Assembly: GCF_040779325.2 (NCBI RefSeq)
Contig: NZ_JBFONT020000001.1
Coordinates: 1,336,888-1,400,887 of the forward strand
Direction of reading: 5' to 3'
DNA: 64,000 nucleotides
Source: Aestuariibius violaceus
GTDB taxonomy: Bacteria; Pseudomonadota; Alphaproteobacteria; Rhodobacterales; Rhodobacteraceae
Under the pieces are notes generated by a model that was not told the DNA's origin, did not search any database, and saw only the letters and a program-made list of their open reading frames with translations. Made by a program: the position numbers and the translations under genes. Shown in pieces: positions 61,478 through 64,000 of this stretch (positions are counted from its first letter, which is position 1; every line of letters starts with the position of its first letter).

Positions 61478-61508
61478 CAGTTAACCTTTCTTCAATAAAG
61501 GTTAACTG
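61478..61508 (-). promoter_or_regulatory. Hairpin that can sequester a ribosome site
   Basis: CAGTTAACCTTT (61478-61489) and AAAGGTTAACTG (61497-61508) are perfect complements around a 7-base loop. On the minus strand the AAAGG of the second arm is the likely ribosome site of the gene at 61477, with the ATG immediately after the stem. It could therefore be an RNA switch, or an inter-gene hairpin after uvrB. Confidence 0.55.
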
Positions 61509-61543
61509 TGATCTCCGGAGCGAGGATTCAAGTCTGCTTGAGG

Positions 61544-63730
<2,187 letters not shown>

Positions 63731-63953
63731 GGGTCGGAATCCCTTTGGCGGAGACCTCTACCATGTGTCTTCCGATGCGGTCAGTTCAAGGTGGCTGACG
63801 GGACGTCCTGACAGGAGGTGGCAGGAGGGGGATAGTACGGGGTGGTTACCGGATGGAGCGAAGTGACATCATGCGGCGTATTTCGTTGAAGAACTCGTCC
63901 TTGATCGATGCGTAAGTCGCTGATTCAATTCTTTCCATAGGGAGGAATTGGGG
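63731..63953. other. Interval upstream of uvrB and of the transposase start
   Basis: 223 bp, divergent promoters. I see no other gene and no clear LexA box. The left end of the insertion sequence must lie in here, but no terminal repeat can be identified without its partner. Confidence 0.4.
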
Positions 63954-64000
63954 ATGATGGGACCAAAGCAGGAAGCGCAGGCGGCACTGTTCTACGAGTT
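63954..64000 (+). CDS. Start of a transposase, IS1182-like (partial)
   Basis: ATG 63954 after AGGGAGGAA opens with MMGPKQEAQAALFYEF-like residues (to the window edge). That resembles the N-terminus of IS1182-family transposases (E-A-L-F-Y-x-F). Only 15 codons are visible, so the call is provisional. Confidence 0.55.
   Translation, partial: MMGPKQEAQAALFYE

Overview
The window looks like chromosome from a marine-type alphaproteobacterium of the Rhodobacteraceae (Roseobacter group). The evidence is high GC nearly throughout, the cluster rpoZ - rsh - DUF2062 - pdxJ, a tricarboxylic acid (TCA) cycle block in the order mdh - sucC - sucD - sucA - sucB, a two-domain lipoyl SucB, betaine-lipid genes, and frequent GTG/TTG starts with start/stop overlaps. 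The assignment is inferred from gene content, not from a database search.

Region 1 (1-20 kb) is almost entirely minus strand. It holds the TCA block, with small secreted, lipoprotein and membrane genes inserted between sucC, sucD and sucA, several joined by GTGA/ATGA overlaps. Two perfect TGTGATCACA palindromes, 21 bp apart centre to centre, lie upstream of sucC. Further upstream are mdh, pdxJ, DUF2062, the (p)ppGpp synthetase/hydrolase rsh and rpoZ. The left edge has MAPEG, SnoaL-like and membrane proteins and the start of an L,D-transpeptidase-like gene.

Region 2 (20-30 kb) has a TetR regulator divergent from a secreted cupin with an operator-like palindrome between them, an M3 oligopeptidase overlapping a GNAT acetyltransferase, a large exported ankyrin-repeat protein with a C-terminal anchor, an aldo/keto reductase flanked by a 20-bp repeat, and an ICMT-like methyltransferase overlapping ubiG.

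Region 3 (30-42.6 kb) has a PaoABC-type molybdenum hydroxylase operon (2Fe-2S, FAD plus 4Fe-4S, Tat-exported Mo subunit) divergent from an AraC regulator, a Kef-type antiporter, an OsmC protein, a badly deleted RND pump remnant, a LysR regulator, and a patatin lipase overlapping a GntP permease.

Region 4 (42.6-49.3 kb) is a phosphate-starvation island. It has a PlcP-type phospholipase C, btaA and btaB (phospholipid replaced by betaine lipid), a decayed phosphonate/iron-type ABC transporter with three TAG stops and frameshifts, and an alkaline phosphatase. PhoB-box-like heptamers spaced by 11 bp precede plcP and the transporter remnant.

Region 5 (49.3-64 kb) has a BASS symporter with an acyl-CoA ligase, a MerR - SDR - leaderless substrate-binding-protein set, an L-lactate permease, tRNA-Ala(CGC), small envelope proteins, an isolated triple CTGTCGG array, a methyltransferase between two copies of a dispersed repeat, an AT-rich lipoprotein, a small secreted protein whose Shine-Dalgarno lies in a 12-bp hairpin, uvrB, and the first codons of an apparent IS1182-like transposase at the right edge.
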